Assembly: GCA_963691705.1 (NCBI GenBank)
Contig: OY829539.1
Coordinates: 16,170,186 to 16,234,185 of the forward strand
DNA from: Viola odorata
Taxonomy: Eukaryota > Streptophyta > Magnoliopsida > Malpighiales > Violaceae
Direction of reading: 5' to 3'
DNA length: 64,000 nucleotides
The first letter of the stretch is position 1, and each line of letters begins with the position of its first letter. Shown one piece after another: positions 1-9,475 of this stretch. A program made the position numbers and the translations under genes. Below the pieces are notes generated by a model. The model had not been told where the DNA came from, did not search any database, and saw only the letters and a program-made list of their open reading frames with translations.

Positions 1-686
1 ATCAAACAAGAATGAGAGTGAGAGCTGGTCCTATTTCTACTTGGGAGGACATGAAAGCATTGATGAGGCAACGCTTTATACCTAACCACTTTCAACGTGA
101 CCTTCATCAAAAACTTCAGACCCTAACGCAAGGAACAAAGAGCATGGGAGACTACTTCAACGAGATGGAGATTGCATTGACAAGAGCGCAAATTGTGGAG
201 GATCAAGAAGCAACGATGGCAAGGTTCTTAAGTGGACTCAATTCTGATATAGCCGACAGATTAGAGTTGACAAGTTACAACTCGCTAGAGGAGATGCTAC
301 ACCTAGCGTCAAAAATTGAGAAGCAACGCAAGTCAAAGGGAATGTCTTGGAAGAAGTCAGGTTGGACTCAAGATGAGAAGTCAAGTGTGCCGAATCAAAG
401 GGGTAATGAACTGCCAAACATTCCACAAGGGCGAACTAAAGAGGGTTCTTCTAATCCTAATTCTACAAAGGTGGCAGCAAAAGATATAGTGTGTTTTAAA
501 TGCACCGGTCGAGGGCATTATGCGAGCACTTGTCCTAACAAACGAGTGATGTTGATTAAGGAAGGAAGTGAGATCGGTGAAGAAGATTGTAGGGGCAGGA
601 ACAAGTCCAAGGCATTCGAAAACAGTGATTCGGAAGTGGATGAAGAAGGTGGGAACGAAGAGGTTATTCATGGTTTGACTCTATAA
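1..686 (+). CDS. Gag protein, 3' part of a tandem second copy (5' end outside window)
   Basis: Same protein as the C-terminal 228 residues or so of the Gag at 1849-3084, with no amino-acid difference seen. It contains the second half of the retrotransposon Gag domain and a CCHC zinc knuckle (CFKCTGRGHYASTC, C-X2-C-X4-H-X4-C) that would bind element RNA, followed by an acidic C-terminal tail. The start codon is off the left edge. The reading frame is open from the first bases of the window, so the copy is undamaged as far as it can be seen. It ends 41 bases before the middle LTR, as does its twin. Confidence 0.85.
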   Translation, partial: QTRMRVRAGPISTWEDMKALMRQRFIPNHFQRDLHQKLQTLTQGTKSMGDYFNEMEIALTRAQIVEDQEATMARFLSGLNSDIADRLELTSYNSLEEMLHLASKIEKQRKSKGMSWKKSGWTQDEKSSVPNQRGNELPNIPQGRTKEGSSNPNSTKVAAKDIVCFKCTGRGHYASTCPNKRVMLIKEGSEIGEEDCRGRNKSKAFENSDSEVDEEGGNEEVIHGLTL

Positions 687-726
687 ATTACGATTCGAGG
701 ACGAATCGCTTTCAAGGGGAAGGGAA

Positions 727-1571
727 TGATACGGTTCAAGGATCGCACCAAGAAGCCCAAGTCGGCTAGGGTTTGGCAAAAGAGAGCACGAATTAATATT
801 TCCTATTTTTATGTGCTTTAATTACTATGTAGAGCTTCGGCTTAATTAGGAGTTTATTTTAATTAGGAATTAATTATTTAGGTAACTATCTATTATTAGT
901 AGTTCTATTTCTAGTAAGACTTGTATTGTAAAACGCCTATTTAAAGGCTTGCTTATTATTAATAAAATCAGATCAAAGTTTTCAGCAAATACACCTTACC
1001 AAATCCCCGTTTCCCCATTCTACCTTCTTATTCTTTTGATCTCCGGAGCAAGCCGTTCTTGTGTAACTTAGTCGCTTAACTGGGTACTCGACTAGGGCGT
1101 GACCTTCGTGGTGCTTGAGGGATTCGAGTGCAGGTGCGTTGGGAGCGTGTGCGTGACTTGTGTGGCGCTTGAGGGATTCTTGCGTAGTTCTGCAAGGAGC
1201 GTGGCGTAGGCAAAGCGTGGAAGGTGCGTGAGCTACGCGTACGTGTTCATTGAGTGGCAACCGTGTGACTCGGTTGTGGGAGGTGCTCAAGGGGCGTACT
1301 AGCGATTCGAGGGATTCGTTTCATTGAAGCTTGTGTGACTCAAGCTTCGAAATCGTGTGATTCAATTTCTTGGAGATTGCCAAAGACCTCATTCATTGTT
1401 ATACATTCGTAGGATTGATTCCTTCACATTAAACTCAATTAGTAGTATAAGATGCTAATTGATTAGAGAGAGTATTCGAGGAGGGAGGATTTGTTTTAAT
1501 TCCGCGCACCAAATCGACAAGGAACAAGATCTTTCACTTATGCGCATCTTGGCCTAGCAAGGATCATATCA
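727..1571 (+). repeat. LTR of gag-only element (middle LTR of the tandem), 845 bp
   Basis: Starts TGATACG and ends CATATCA, directly followed by the primer-binding site of the downstream internal region. Compared with the 3125-3991 LTR, the first 244 bases are identical by eye. From 971 onward there are about ten substitutions, and the 22-base segment present at about 3619-3640 is missing. This pattern fits a recombinant LTR (see findings). Confidence 0.92.
938..966 (+). promoter_or_regulatory. LTR core: TATA-like box and polyadenylation signal
   Basis: TATTTAAAG at 938-946 is followed by AATAAA at 961-966. This spacing is expected at the U3/R region of a plant LTR. The same block occurs in the LTRs at 3125, 62041 and 63718. 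Confidence 0.55.
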
Positions 1572-1573
1572 GT

Positions 1574-1585
1574 TGGTAGCGGAGC
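1574..1585 (+). promoter_or_regulatory. Primer-binding site, initiator tRNA-Met-like
   Basis: TGGTAGCGGAGC lies 2 bases after the LTR end. It differs at two positions from TGGTATCAGAGC, the complement of the 3' end of plant initiator tRNA-Met. The identical 12-mer follows the LTR at 62744 and, on the other strand, the LTR at 57577, so it is a family trait rather than a mutation. Confidence 0.8.
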
Positions 1586-1848
1586 TCAAGGGAGTTCACG
1601 ATTTGGTAACAAAATCCTCAACTGTTTGTTTTTCGTTTCTGTTTCGAATTTATTTTTCAATCGATATCAGTTGGAGTCCGTTTTTGACAAAAAAGGGTTC
1701 GTTGGAAAGCCCTATCTGTCAGGAGTCCAAATCAAGAAGAATCGTGTGAATCGGACATCGGAGTAAAAAGTTGTGATTGATTTACTAAACTGTGTTCATA
1801 AAAATAGTTTGACACTTTCCTTTGTTTGGATTTAATTCGGTGGTTGAT

Positions 1849-3084
1849 ATGGCTGATCAAGGGAACCAGGAATTGTTGCAAGAGACGCTGGCTTTATTAC
1901 GCAACCTGAATTTGAGGTGTGATGAGATGGCACAATGGAAGCAAGAGACAACTGAACGCCTCCAGCAGCTTGAGGAGAGACTAGTTGGAGTTGTGCCGCA
2001 AGGACCAATTGGTCCAAATCCTAGAGTGCCTAGAAGAGAAGAAGAGGGCAGAGAAGAGGAGGAAATTCCTAGGGATAATGCAAGGATTCCTAATACTGAT
2101 GATGGACGTTATTTACGTTGGTATGAAGAAGTTGAACATGAGGAAGAAGAAGAACGCCTAAGGGAAGAAGCAAGGCAGGCTGGGAGAAGAAGATTTGAGG
2201 GCAGAATTGATGGCAACCTTGGGAGCATTAAAATGAAAATACCTACGTTTGAAGGGAAGGACAATCCGGATCTATACTTAGAGTGGGAAAGAAAGGTTAA
2301 CTCGATTTTTCTTTGTCACAATTACTCGGAGGAGAAAAAGGTGAAGATTGCCTCGGTTGAATTTAGTGGTTACGCCGCTCATTGGTGGGACGCACTAAAT
2401 CAAACAAGAATGAGAGTGAGAGCTGGTCCTATTTCTACTTGGGAGGACATGAAAGCATTGATGAGGCAACGCTTTATACCTAACCACTTTCAACGTGACC
2501 TTCATCAAAAACTTCAGACCCTAACGCAAGGAACAAAGAGCATGGGAGACTACTTCAACGAGATGGAGATTGCATTGACAAGAGCGCAAATTGTGGAGGA
2601 TCAAGAAGCAACGATGGCAAGGTTCTTAAGTGGACTCAATTCTGATATAGCCGACAGATTAGAGTTGACAAGTTACAACTCGCTAGAGGAGATGCTACAC
2701 CTAGCGTCAAAAATTGAGAAGCAACGCAAGTCAAAGGGAATGTCTTGGAAGAAGTCAGGTTGGACTCAAGATGAGAAGTCAAGTGTGCCGAATCAAAGGG
2801 GTAATGAACTGCCAAACATTCCACAAGGGCGAACTAAAGAGGGTTCTTCTAATCCTAATTCTACAAAGGTGGCAGCAAAAGATATAGTGTGTTTTAAATG
2901 CACCGGTCGAGGGCATTATGCGAGCACTTGTCCTAACAAACGAGTGATGTTGATTAAGGAAGGAAGTGAGATCGGTGAAGAAGATTGTAGGGGCAGGAAC
3001 AAGTCCAAGGCATTCGAAAACAGTGATTCGGAAGTGGATGAAGAAGGTGGGAACGAAGAGGTTATTCATGGTTTGACTCTATAA
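1849..3084 (+). CDS. Gag polyprotein of non-autonomous LTR retrotransposon
   Basis: Intact 411-residue frame. I start it at the ATG at 1849; the open frame extends 27 bases upstream without an ATG. In order: a coiled-coil-like N terminus (about 1-50, Leu/Glu/Gln-rich), a strongly acidic/basic Glu-Arg stretch (about 65-125), the plant retrotransposon Gag domain (about 135-260, with IPTFEGKDNPDLYLEWE, HWWDAL and the FIPNHFQRDLHQKL segment), and one CCHC knuckle (CFKCTGRGHYASTC). It should coat element RNA in cytoplasmic particles. No protease motif follows, so processing and reverse transcription would have to come from another element. The leader between the LTR and the ATG is about 260 bases and resembles the leader at 62760-63277. 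Confidence 0.9.
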   Translation: MADQGNQELLQETLALLRNLNLRCDEMAQWKQETTERLQQLEERLVGVVPQGPIGPNPRVPRREEEGREEEEIPRDNARIPNTDDGRYLRWYEEVEHEEEEERLREEARQAGRRRFEGRIDGNLGSIKMKIPTFEGKDNPDLYLEWERKVNSIFLCHNYSEEKKVKIASVEFSGYAAHWWDALNQTRMRVRAGPISTWEDMKALMRQRFIPNHFQRDLHQKLQTLTQGTKSMGDYFNEMEIALTRAQIVEDQEATMARFLSGLNSDIADRLELTSYNSLEEMLHLASKIEKQRKSKGMSWKKSGWTQDEKSSVPNQRGNELPNIPQGRTKEGSSNPNSTKVAAKDIVCFKCTGRGHYASTCPNKRVMLIKEGSEIGEEDCRGRNKSKAFENSDSEVDEEGGNEEVIHGLTL

Positions 3085-3124
3085 ATTACGATTCGAGGAC
3101 GAATCGCTTTCAAGGGGAAGGGAA

Positions 3125-3991
3125 TGATACGGTTCAAGGATCGCACCAAGAAGCCCAAGTCGGCTAGGGTTTGGCAAAAGAGAGCACGAATTAATATTTC
3201 CTATTTTTATGTGCTTTAATTACTATGTAGAGCTTCGGCTTAATTAGGAGTTTATTTTAATTAGGAATTAATTATTTAGGTAACTATCTATTATTAGTAG
3301 TTCTATTTCTAGTAAGACTTGTATTGTAAAACGCCTATTTAAAGGCTTGCTTATTATTAATAAAATCATATCAAAGTTTTCAGCAAATACACCTTACCAA
3401 ATCCCCGTTTCCCCATTCTACCTTCTTATTCTTTTGATCTCCGGAGCAAGCCGTTCTTGTGTAACTTAGTCGCTTAACTGGGTACTCGACTAGGGCGTGA
3501 CCTTCGTGGTGCTTGAGGGATTCGAGTGCAGGTGCGTTGGGAGCGTGTGCGTGACTTGTGTGGCGCTTGAGGGATTCTTGCGTAGTTCTACAAGGAGCGT
3601 GGCGTAGGCAAAGCGTGGCAGCTGAGGGATTCGGCTGTGGAAGGTGCGTGAGCTACGCGTACGTGTTCATTGAGTGGCAACCGTGTGACTCGGTTGTGGG
3701 AGGTGCTCAAGGGGCGTACTAGCGATTCGAGGGATTCGTTTCGTTGAAGCTTGTGTGACTCAAGCTTCGAAATTGTGTGATTCAATTTCTTGGAGATTGC
3801 CAAAGACCTCATTCATTGTTATACATTCGTACGATTGATTCCTTCGCATTAAACTCAATTAGTAGTATAGGATGCTAATTGATTAGAGAGTGTATTCGAG
3901 GAGGGAGGATTTGTTTTAATTCCGCGCACCAAATCGACAAGGAACAAGATCTTTCACTTATGCGCATCTTGGCCTAGCTAGGATCGTATCA
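3125..3991 (+). repeat. 3' LTR of gag-only element, 867 bp
   Basis: TGATACG...CGTATCA boundaries. It has the same promoter/polyA core as the upstream copy and a 22-base segment around 3619-3640 that the middle LTR lacks. It is followed at once by the minisatellite array, so the element is inserted in, or next to, that array. The target duplication cannot be tested because the left end is outside the window. Confidence 0.92.
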
Positions 3992-4506
3992 CACGTCAGT
4001 ACACAACACAACTGGTTGTGGACGACCACGTCGTTGCACAACACGACTTGAAGTGAGTGACCACGTCACTACACAACACGATTGGATGTGGACGACCACG
4101 TCGTCGGACAACACGACTTGAAGTGAGTGACCACGTCACTACACAACACGACTGGATGTGGACGTCCACGTCGCCGCACAACACAACTTGAAGTGAGTGA
4201 CCACGTCACTACACAACACGACTGGATATGGACGACCATGTCGCCGCACAACACGACTTAAAGTGAGTGACCACGTCACTACACAACACAATTGGATGTG
4301 GACGACCACGTCACCGCACAACACGACTTGAAGTGAGTGACCACGTCACTACACAACACAATTGGATGTGGACGACCACGTTGCCGCACAACACGGGTGA
4401 GCAAGTCACCATGACACGAAAAATGATAAATGGGTGACCAAGTCACCACACAACATAACTAAAAAAGGGGTGACCAAGTCACCGCGTGAGATAATTGAAA
4501 AGTGGG
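3992..4506. repeat. 70-bp minisatellite built from two 35-bp monomers
   Basis: Five near-perfect 70-bp units run 4038-4387, preceded by a partial unit (3992-4037) and followed by degenerate units to 4506. Each 70-bp unit is a dimer: both 35-base halves begin ACAACACGACT and contain a CCACGTC core, but they differ elsewhere, giving a two-monomer higher-order repeat. The array stops at GTGGG, the target duplication of the Athila element, and resumes at 35649. Open frames crossing it are by-products of the periodicity. Confidence 0.9.
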
Positions 4507-5869
4507 TGATAGAGTGTTCAATGTCCATGATTATCCTCTCTTTTGTATGCCTTTTTAGGCCATGATGCTACTTATGTTGCTGTGTTTATTCACTTTTTTA
4601 CAGATTTGGGCTGATTAAGAAGAAAATACAAAAAGGAACTCTTTCTATCATTTTCTGGAGGGATTTGAGCAGCTAGGCCGTGCAGCTGCATGTTTGCGGA
4701 AAGCAGCAGTGTCCTAGCAAGAAAAGGAAACAAGCGCAGACCCGCTCGCTAATTGCTCTAGGAGTCCCAATCGCAGTAGAAGTCCTATGGGGAGTTTAAT
4801 TCCAATCGGATTAGGAGTTTTATTTGTGTAAGACCGTAAAGACTTTTAGTAATTAGGGCATCGGATTTTTCTTCTCCTCTTCTCTCCCGCTAGACTTTGG
4901 CGCCACCATTGCCGTCGGCACCTTTGTTCTTCTTTTTAATAAACCGGAGCAGTTGCTCCGGTCGGTAATTAATAGGATTTCTCCTTCATCTCCTCTTCTA
5001 TTTTAATTATGCAATTTATTTATTTATTTGTTTTTACTTTTAACATGTGTGGCTAAATCTTCTTGTTCTTGGTAAGAGTCGATTGAAGGTTGCAAGGGAA
5101 GCCGTGAGGTTAATTTGTACTTCATAAATCCTGGGTTTATATCTTTCTTGTTCAATAATTAATCGTCAATTTATCTAGGGTTAATTATTAGCTTGATCAA
5201 CTAGTAATTAAACTAGAGTATTACAATCGTCCCTGTTGTTATACCTAACGCGAAGCTACAGGGTAAAAGCAGATAACCATACTGGAGGTGATCGGCAACC
5301 TGATCTCTCTCAGTGGGATTGGATAAGTCGTTAGGGCAGAGCCTCAAGCGTACCGAGTGTCTCGCCCTAGACGCATCTTACCTCCTCTTCATGGACATCC
5401 GAGTGTTGCCTCCATAAGTGTACCTTGGGGGACGGCGGACTGTCAAGGTTACTCCATAAGCGTACCTTGGGGTAGCTTCCATTACGAAGGTAAGCAGGGG
5501 ACCTAAGCGTACCTGGTCCCCATAGTGCGTCTATCGGCTCGGTGTAGACAATGCTTGCACCAATGACCGGCTGACCATAATTGCAACTGGATACGAACTC
5601 TTAGTGGGAACCTTGTCTCTTCTGATTTCTGATTACTTCTATCACTCTTTGCTATTAGTTGTTATTACTTTCGTAGTTAATAATTAGATTAATCAAACAA
5701 CCATTCAAAACCCCCCTTGTTACGTGTTACTTGGATTACTTAGTCTGTCAGATTGAATCGAGTGTTGATCCCTAATCCCTGTGTTCGACCCTGCTACCAT
5801 TATACACAATTTATTGTGCACATTGACTGCAGGTTTTATTATTATTTTGACGGGTTCGACAACCGATCA
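4507..5869 (+). repeat. Athila 5' LTR, 1363 bp
   Basis: Begins TGATAGAGTG and ends ACCGATCA. It matches the reassembled 3' LTR (about 1358 bp once the two Tat insertions are excluded) almost throughout. One visible difference is a CTCCGGT deletion near 34160. The same family is found in minus orientation at 48295-52994. Confidence 0.93.
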
Positions 5870-5874
5870 AATTT

Positions 5875-5893
5875 TGGCGTCGTTGCTGGGGAT
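5875..5893 (+). promoter_or_regulatory. Primer-binding site, tRNA-Asp type
   Basis: TGGCGTCGTTGCTGGGGAT lies 5 bases after the LTR. It matches the complement of the 3' end of plant tRNA-Asp (TGGCGCCGTTGCCGGGGAT) with two differences. A tRNA-Asp primer is characteristic of Athila elements. Confidence 0.85.
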
Positions 5894-5924
5894 TAACGCA
5901 ATTGACGCTCTTTTCTTTTTTTGT

Positions 5925-6495
5925 ATGACCAGGTCTTCCAATGCGACTCTACTACCCTTCGATCCAGAAATCTGGAGAACAGAACGACTAGCTCGCAAAC
6001 TCGCTAAGCAACATCAATCTGCCGCTCCTACACGAAACTCACCCGAACCCCCCTGATAATCTGGAGCCTCCTATCTACGTCGATCCGCTGGATCAAGACA
6101 TTGAAGACAACCTACATCCCGAACAACCTGCCATGGCTGAAAATAATGACGGTAGGGATGGCGAAGTTGTCGTCAATCCCTGCATCTCAGATCTGAATGC
6201 TACCGCCGAGACCACGGCTGGGTGCATCGCGTGGCCTACTGTTGCTCATGACTGGATTATCAAATCATCTGTTCTCCACTATTTGCCCAAGTTCCATGGC
6301 ATCCCCTGGCATCCCTAGAGAGAGTGCACTTCGACATCTTCAGCAACTCCATACTGTCTGCGAGGCCCTAAAACCCGCGCTAGTGGATATCAATCAGGCT
6401 AAGCTTAGAGCGTTAATGTGGTCGCTTGAAGATGACGCTCGCAACTGGTTCTATGATCTGCCCGCCCTATCCATTACTAGCTGGGCCGATATGTT
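5925..6495 (+). pseudogene. Athila gag, N-terminal part, frameshifted and truncated
   Basis: The likely ATG is at 5925 (MTRSSNATLLPFDPEIWRTE...). The frame breaks in a run of Cs near 6050, where the protein continues in another frame through DPLDQDIEDNLHPEQPAMAE. It breaks again near 6300 and continues with HLQQLHTVCEALKP and LEDDARNWFYDLP, the latter matching the conserved Gag segment around the central Trp of Ty3/Gypsy elements. The coding sequence stops abruptly at the hAT terminus at 6496. The C-terminal part of Gag, including any zinc knuckle, and the N-terminal part of protease are absent from the element. Confidence 0.8.
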
Positions 6496-6672
6496 TAGGG
6501 TTGGCAATTTGCGCCCGCACCCGCGGATACCCGCCGGATACCCGCAATTGCGGGTAGGTATTACCCGCACATTGTGGGTATATTGCGGGTATGGATTTAC
6601 CCGCACCCGCAAAGTGCGGGTATGGATACCCGCAATAATACCCGCGCAAAATAAATATACATATCCTTAATA

Positions 6673-6743
6673 TGCATTTGCCAGGACTCGAACCTGAGTC
6701 TATTATTTGGAAGACAATATCCTAACCATTGGACTACAAACAA
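6673..6743 (-). tRNA. tRNA-Gly(TCC)-like pseudogene
   Basis: Read on the minus strand, the segment has a D arm (TAGTCCAATGGTTAGGAT), an anticodon loop with TCC, and a T arm with GGTTCGAGTCC. These are laid out like plant tRNA-Gly(TCC), including 3' CAAATGCA. The acceptor stem keeps only its inner four pairs plus wobbles and the anticodon stem is weakened, so I call it a pseudogene. It lies about 170 bases inside the left end of the hAT element. It may be an old tRNA-derived insertion rather than a gene. Confidence 0.55.
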
Positions 6744-6898
6744 TTACTTGTCTTTCCTTGCACTAAAACTTAGATATACGGTAGTATTATCGTTATTCCA
6801 TTTTGTAGTTAGTTGCAAAATAATATTAATACTAAATTCAACTATTTTAAAGAATTACAATACTTAATTTATCCTAATTAATTAACAAAAAATACTAT

Positions 6899-7240
6899 TA
6901 ATTAAAATTAAAATTATATGCATAGCATTTTAAATAAGGAGAATAAGGAAAAAAACATATTACCAATTAAAATTAAAACTATATGCATAACATGTTAAAT
7001 AAAGCATACTACCAATTAAAATTAAAATTATATACATAACATTTTAAATAAGGAGAGTAAGGAAAAAACATACTACCAATTAAAATTAAAATTATATGCA
7101 TAACATTTTAAATAAGAAGAATAAGGAAAAAATATACTACCAATTAAAGTTAAAAAAATTTACATAACATTTTAAATGAGGAGAATAAGGAAAAAAGCAT
7201 AAGTCATAACATTATACTATCAATTAAAATTAAAATTAAA
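6899..7240. repeat. A/T-rich tandem repeat inside hAT element
   Basis: About five degenerate copies of a 50-75-base unit containing ACCAATTAAAATTAAAAT and CATAACATTTTAAAT, ending in GGAGAATAAGGAAAAAA. No coding potential is visible. Confidence 0.75.
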
Positions 7241-7389
7241 CACATTGTTCTAACGGAGCTTGCGATAACTAATTTACTTTGAAACTCTAAATGTAAGTGA
7301 TCAATACACATAACATAAGTCATATTTGAAATGCCCTCATTTTCTCACTACATTCTAATTTTTTACACGATTTTTGGATCCTAAAATTA

Positions 7390-7905
7390 TATGAATATCA
7401 TTTTAAATTATATATAATCATTTTAATATTTTATATGTTTTGTAATGTAAAGATTTTATATGTTTTGTATTGTAAAGATTTATCATACTAAAATATGAAA
7501 TATCGCATTATCGCTAGAATATGTTAGGCTCATAAGACGTAAGTCATATTAATTCTTACAATTGAATATTATAATAATTCTATTTTTAAAAATATATAGT
7601 CATTTTAATCTTTATATGTTTTGTATCATAAAATGTAAAGATTTATCATACTAAAATATGAAATATCGCATTATCGCTAGAATATGTTAGGCTCGTAAGA
7701 CGTAAGTCATATTTGTTTAACGTACTTCTTACATTTGAATATTCTAATACTTCTATTTTTTAAAATATATAGTCATTTTAATCTTTATATGTTTCGTATC
7801 ATAAAATGTAAAGATTTATCATACTAAAATATGAAATATCGCTAAAATATGTTAGGCTCGTAAGTCATATTTGTTTAACGTACTCCTTACATTTGAATAT
7901 TCTAA
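7390..7905. repeat. Tandem repeat of about 150-170 bp inside hAT element
   Basis: Three degenerate copies share TGTAAAGATTTATCATACTA, GAAATATCGC and ATGTTAGGCTC in the same order. The first lacks some parts and the last has lost the TTATCGCTAG stretch. Between 7240 and 7390 I see only A/T-rich unique sequence. Confidence 0.75.
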
Positions 7906-7920
7906 TATTATCAAAACGGT

Positions 7921-7960
7921 GTGTTTAACACCAAAACGGCGTCGTTTTGATGTTAAACAC
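7921..7960. promoter_or_regulatory. Near-perfect 40-base palindrome upstream of hAT transposase remnant
   Basis: Two 18-base arms (17 pairs) surround a 4-base centre; the core reads AAAACGGCGTCGTTTT. It lies about 180 bases upstream of the first plausible transposase ATG (8141) and of a CT-rich leader (8065-8140). It could be a promoter element or a cruciform-forming site. The function is inferred. Confidence 0.5.
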
Positions 7961-8140
7961 CTCATTTTGGTCTCCTCTCTACAAATATTAACAGCCTAAA
8001 AATATTAACACAAGTCTAAGTGTCTAACCCTAAAAATAAGCTCAGCAACAGGCAGCAACCAGTCATCCTCCTCTCTACTCTCTAGTCTCCTCAAATCGAC
8101 GTTCGTCCACCTTGTGTCTTCGTCTCTCTAACTCTCTCAA

Positions 8141-8820
8141 ATGACCAATCATTCCCCTCCTCTTGCTGTTGCATTGGGTCAAACAGGTTTGATTCTCATC
8201 TCTATTCTCTCATTTTGCTTAATAAATCGAATTTAATTACTTATGTGTTGATAATGTGATTTAAATTTTATGGGTAAACTGTGTTTGAGCTAAGAAGAAC
8301 CGTAGGAGCTAGGAAAAAGAAAGGCTTTTGCCTTACCATATATATCTAGGCGTCATGACCCCTTGAATGGGATGGTCCCAGGCGACATGACGCCTGGGTT
8401 GATACTTTGATCAAAATCTCCAAGATTTTCCTGTTATTTTATTCAATATTATCTTGTTTGTAGATATAAATATAATGAAAAATCAAGAACACCCGTATGA
8501 ATTGCTCGTGATATTCTAGCTATTCTAGTGTCTACTGTTGCATCTGAGTCTGCATTTAGCACAAGTGGCAGAATGATCAGCCCACATCGTAACAAACTTC
8601 ATCACAACCATTGAAGCTTTAATGTGTACTCGTAGTTGGTTGTGGGCAGCTGAACATACAGGTACAATAATAAATATAACTTTATTTATTTAGTTTTGAA
8701 CTTATATATAAGCATTTCAACATCTTATTTATTTATGTGTTTACATTCGTAGGTTGTGGTGCCGGATCTGCCGAATGTCTAGATTATCAAGATACTGACA
8801 CTGAAGACAATGAGTTATGA
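8141..8820 (+). pseudogene. hAT transposase remnants (exon 1 and C-terminal dimerisation domain)
   Basis: A possible first exon, ATG at 8141 (MTNHSPPLAVALGQT), is followed by a GT donor. The BED-finger and catalytic parts are gone; 8348-8395 holds a hairpin with perfect 10-base arms (AGGCGTCATG). From 8501 the reading ARDILAILVSTVASESAFST is the signature start of the hAT C-terminal dimerisation domain, followed by GRMISPHRNKL. A two-base loss near 8612 shifts the frame before ALMCTRSWLWAAEHT. The last exon (8753-8820) reads CGAGSAECLDYQDTDTEDNE and stops. Exon borders have GT/AG. The domain normally mediates transposase oligomerisation; this copy cannot be functional. Confidence 0.8.
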
Positions 8821-8851
8821 AGTTATTGGTGATGTAATGGATTGGGGATTG

Positions 8852-9249
8852 GTAATGATGAACAAATTCAAAAGAAAAGCCTTGAGGGTAACTTCACCAT
8901 TCACATGAATTTACCATTCTCTTTTCTTTATTTGACAGTTTTTTACGCCAAAATTAATTATACTGGCAATTCTTTATTAGGTCATTGCTGATTTCTTATC
9001 CAATGAAGAGGTTGAAGACATTAAAGTAATGTTCAAGAAGATGGACACTGATAATGATGGGGTTGTTTCAATGGAGGAACTGAAAGCTGGTCTCCGAAAT
9101 TTTGGCTCCCAGTTTGCAGAGGCTGATGTTCAAATGTTTATTGAGGCTGTAAGCACGCTTTCTTTATGTTCTTTACTTTTTCTCTCTTATTAAATGACTG
9201 ACAAGAAACAAGTACCTGAATCGTGAATGTGAAACAACTACTTTTTCTC
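8852..9249 (+). pseudogene. Captured calcium-dependent protein kinase (CDPK) exons
   Basis: Two exon pieces of a plant CDPK sit in the 3' part of the hAT element. The first encodes MNKFKRKALR (the junction/autoinhibitory region) and ends in a GT donor at 8890. The second, 8981-9148 (168 bases, 56 codons), reads VIADFLSNEEVEDIKVMFKK and goes on through a complete EF-hand loop DTDNDGVVSMEE. It is bordered by AG and GT splice signals. Both keep their reading frame, and the intron between them is retained, so capture was from DNA. The kinase domain and the other EF hands are absent. The whole piece lies between two perfect 19-base direct repeats. Confidence 0.85.
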
Positions 9250-9475
9250 TGTAATGGATTGGGGATTGCGATTGTGCAAACTTTTATTCATTCGGCACAT
9301 AGAAGAATTTGTGTTAAGAAATTTGCGGGTATCCGCGGGTAATCCGTGGGTATAATTTTTCTCCTTTTACCCGCTCCGTGCGGGTGCGGGTGTGGGTATG
9401 AATTACCCGCAAATTTGCTGGTGCGGGTATGGATAGTGCCTTACCCGTTCCATACCCGCTCCATTACCAACCCTA

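Larger units (their letters stand above)
1..3991 (+). mobile_element. Tandem gag-only LTR retrotransposon array (internal-LTR-internal-LTR)
   Basis: Order seen: 3' part of an internal region (1-726), complete LTR (727-1571), complete internal region (1572-3124), complete LTR (3125-3991). The LTRs begin TGATACG and end CGTATCA (CATATCA in the first), an inverted terminal pair. The internal region is only about 1.55 kb and codes for Gag alone; no protease, reverse transcriptase or integrase is present, so the element is non-autonomous. The two internal segments look identical over their shared 726 bases, which points to recent tandem duplication through LTR-LTR recombination. The left end lies outside the window. 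Confidence 0.9.
6496..9475 (+). mobile_element. Decayed hAT-superfamily DNA transposon with a captured kinase fragment
   Basis: Terminal inverted repeats TAGGGTTGGCAAT (6496) and ATTACCAACCCTA (ending 9475) differ at one position. Both ends carry many subterminal copies of GCGGGTA/TACCCGC, typical of hAT transposase-binding clusters. The C-terminal hAT dimerisation domain is recognisable at 8501-8820. The central part of the transposase is missing. The flanking 8-mers (GATATGTT and CTACCTGC) do not match, so no target duplication is visible; the left side is Athila gag and the right side is unrelated DNA. Confidence 0.82.

Noticed and set aside
3996..4324. Overlapping minus-strand ORFs with repeated cysteine/valine-rich peptide
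   Set aside because: They are produced by the 70-bp minisatellite read in several frames. The unit is not a multiple of three, so no single repeated protein exists.
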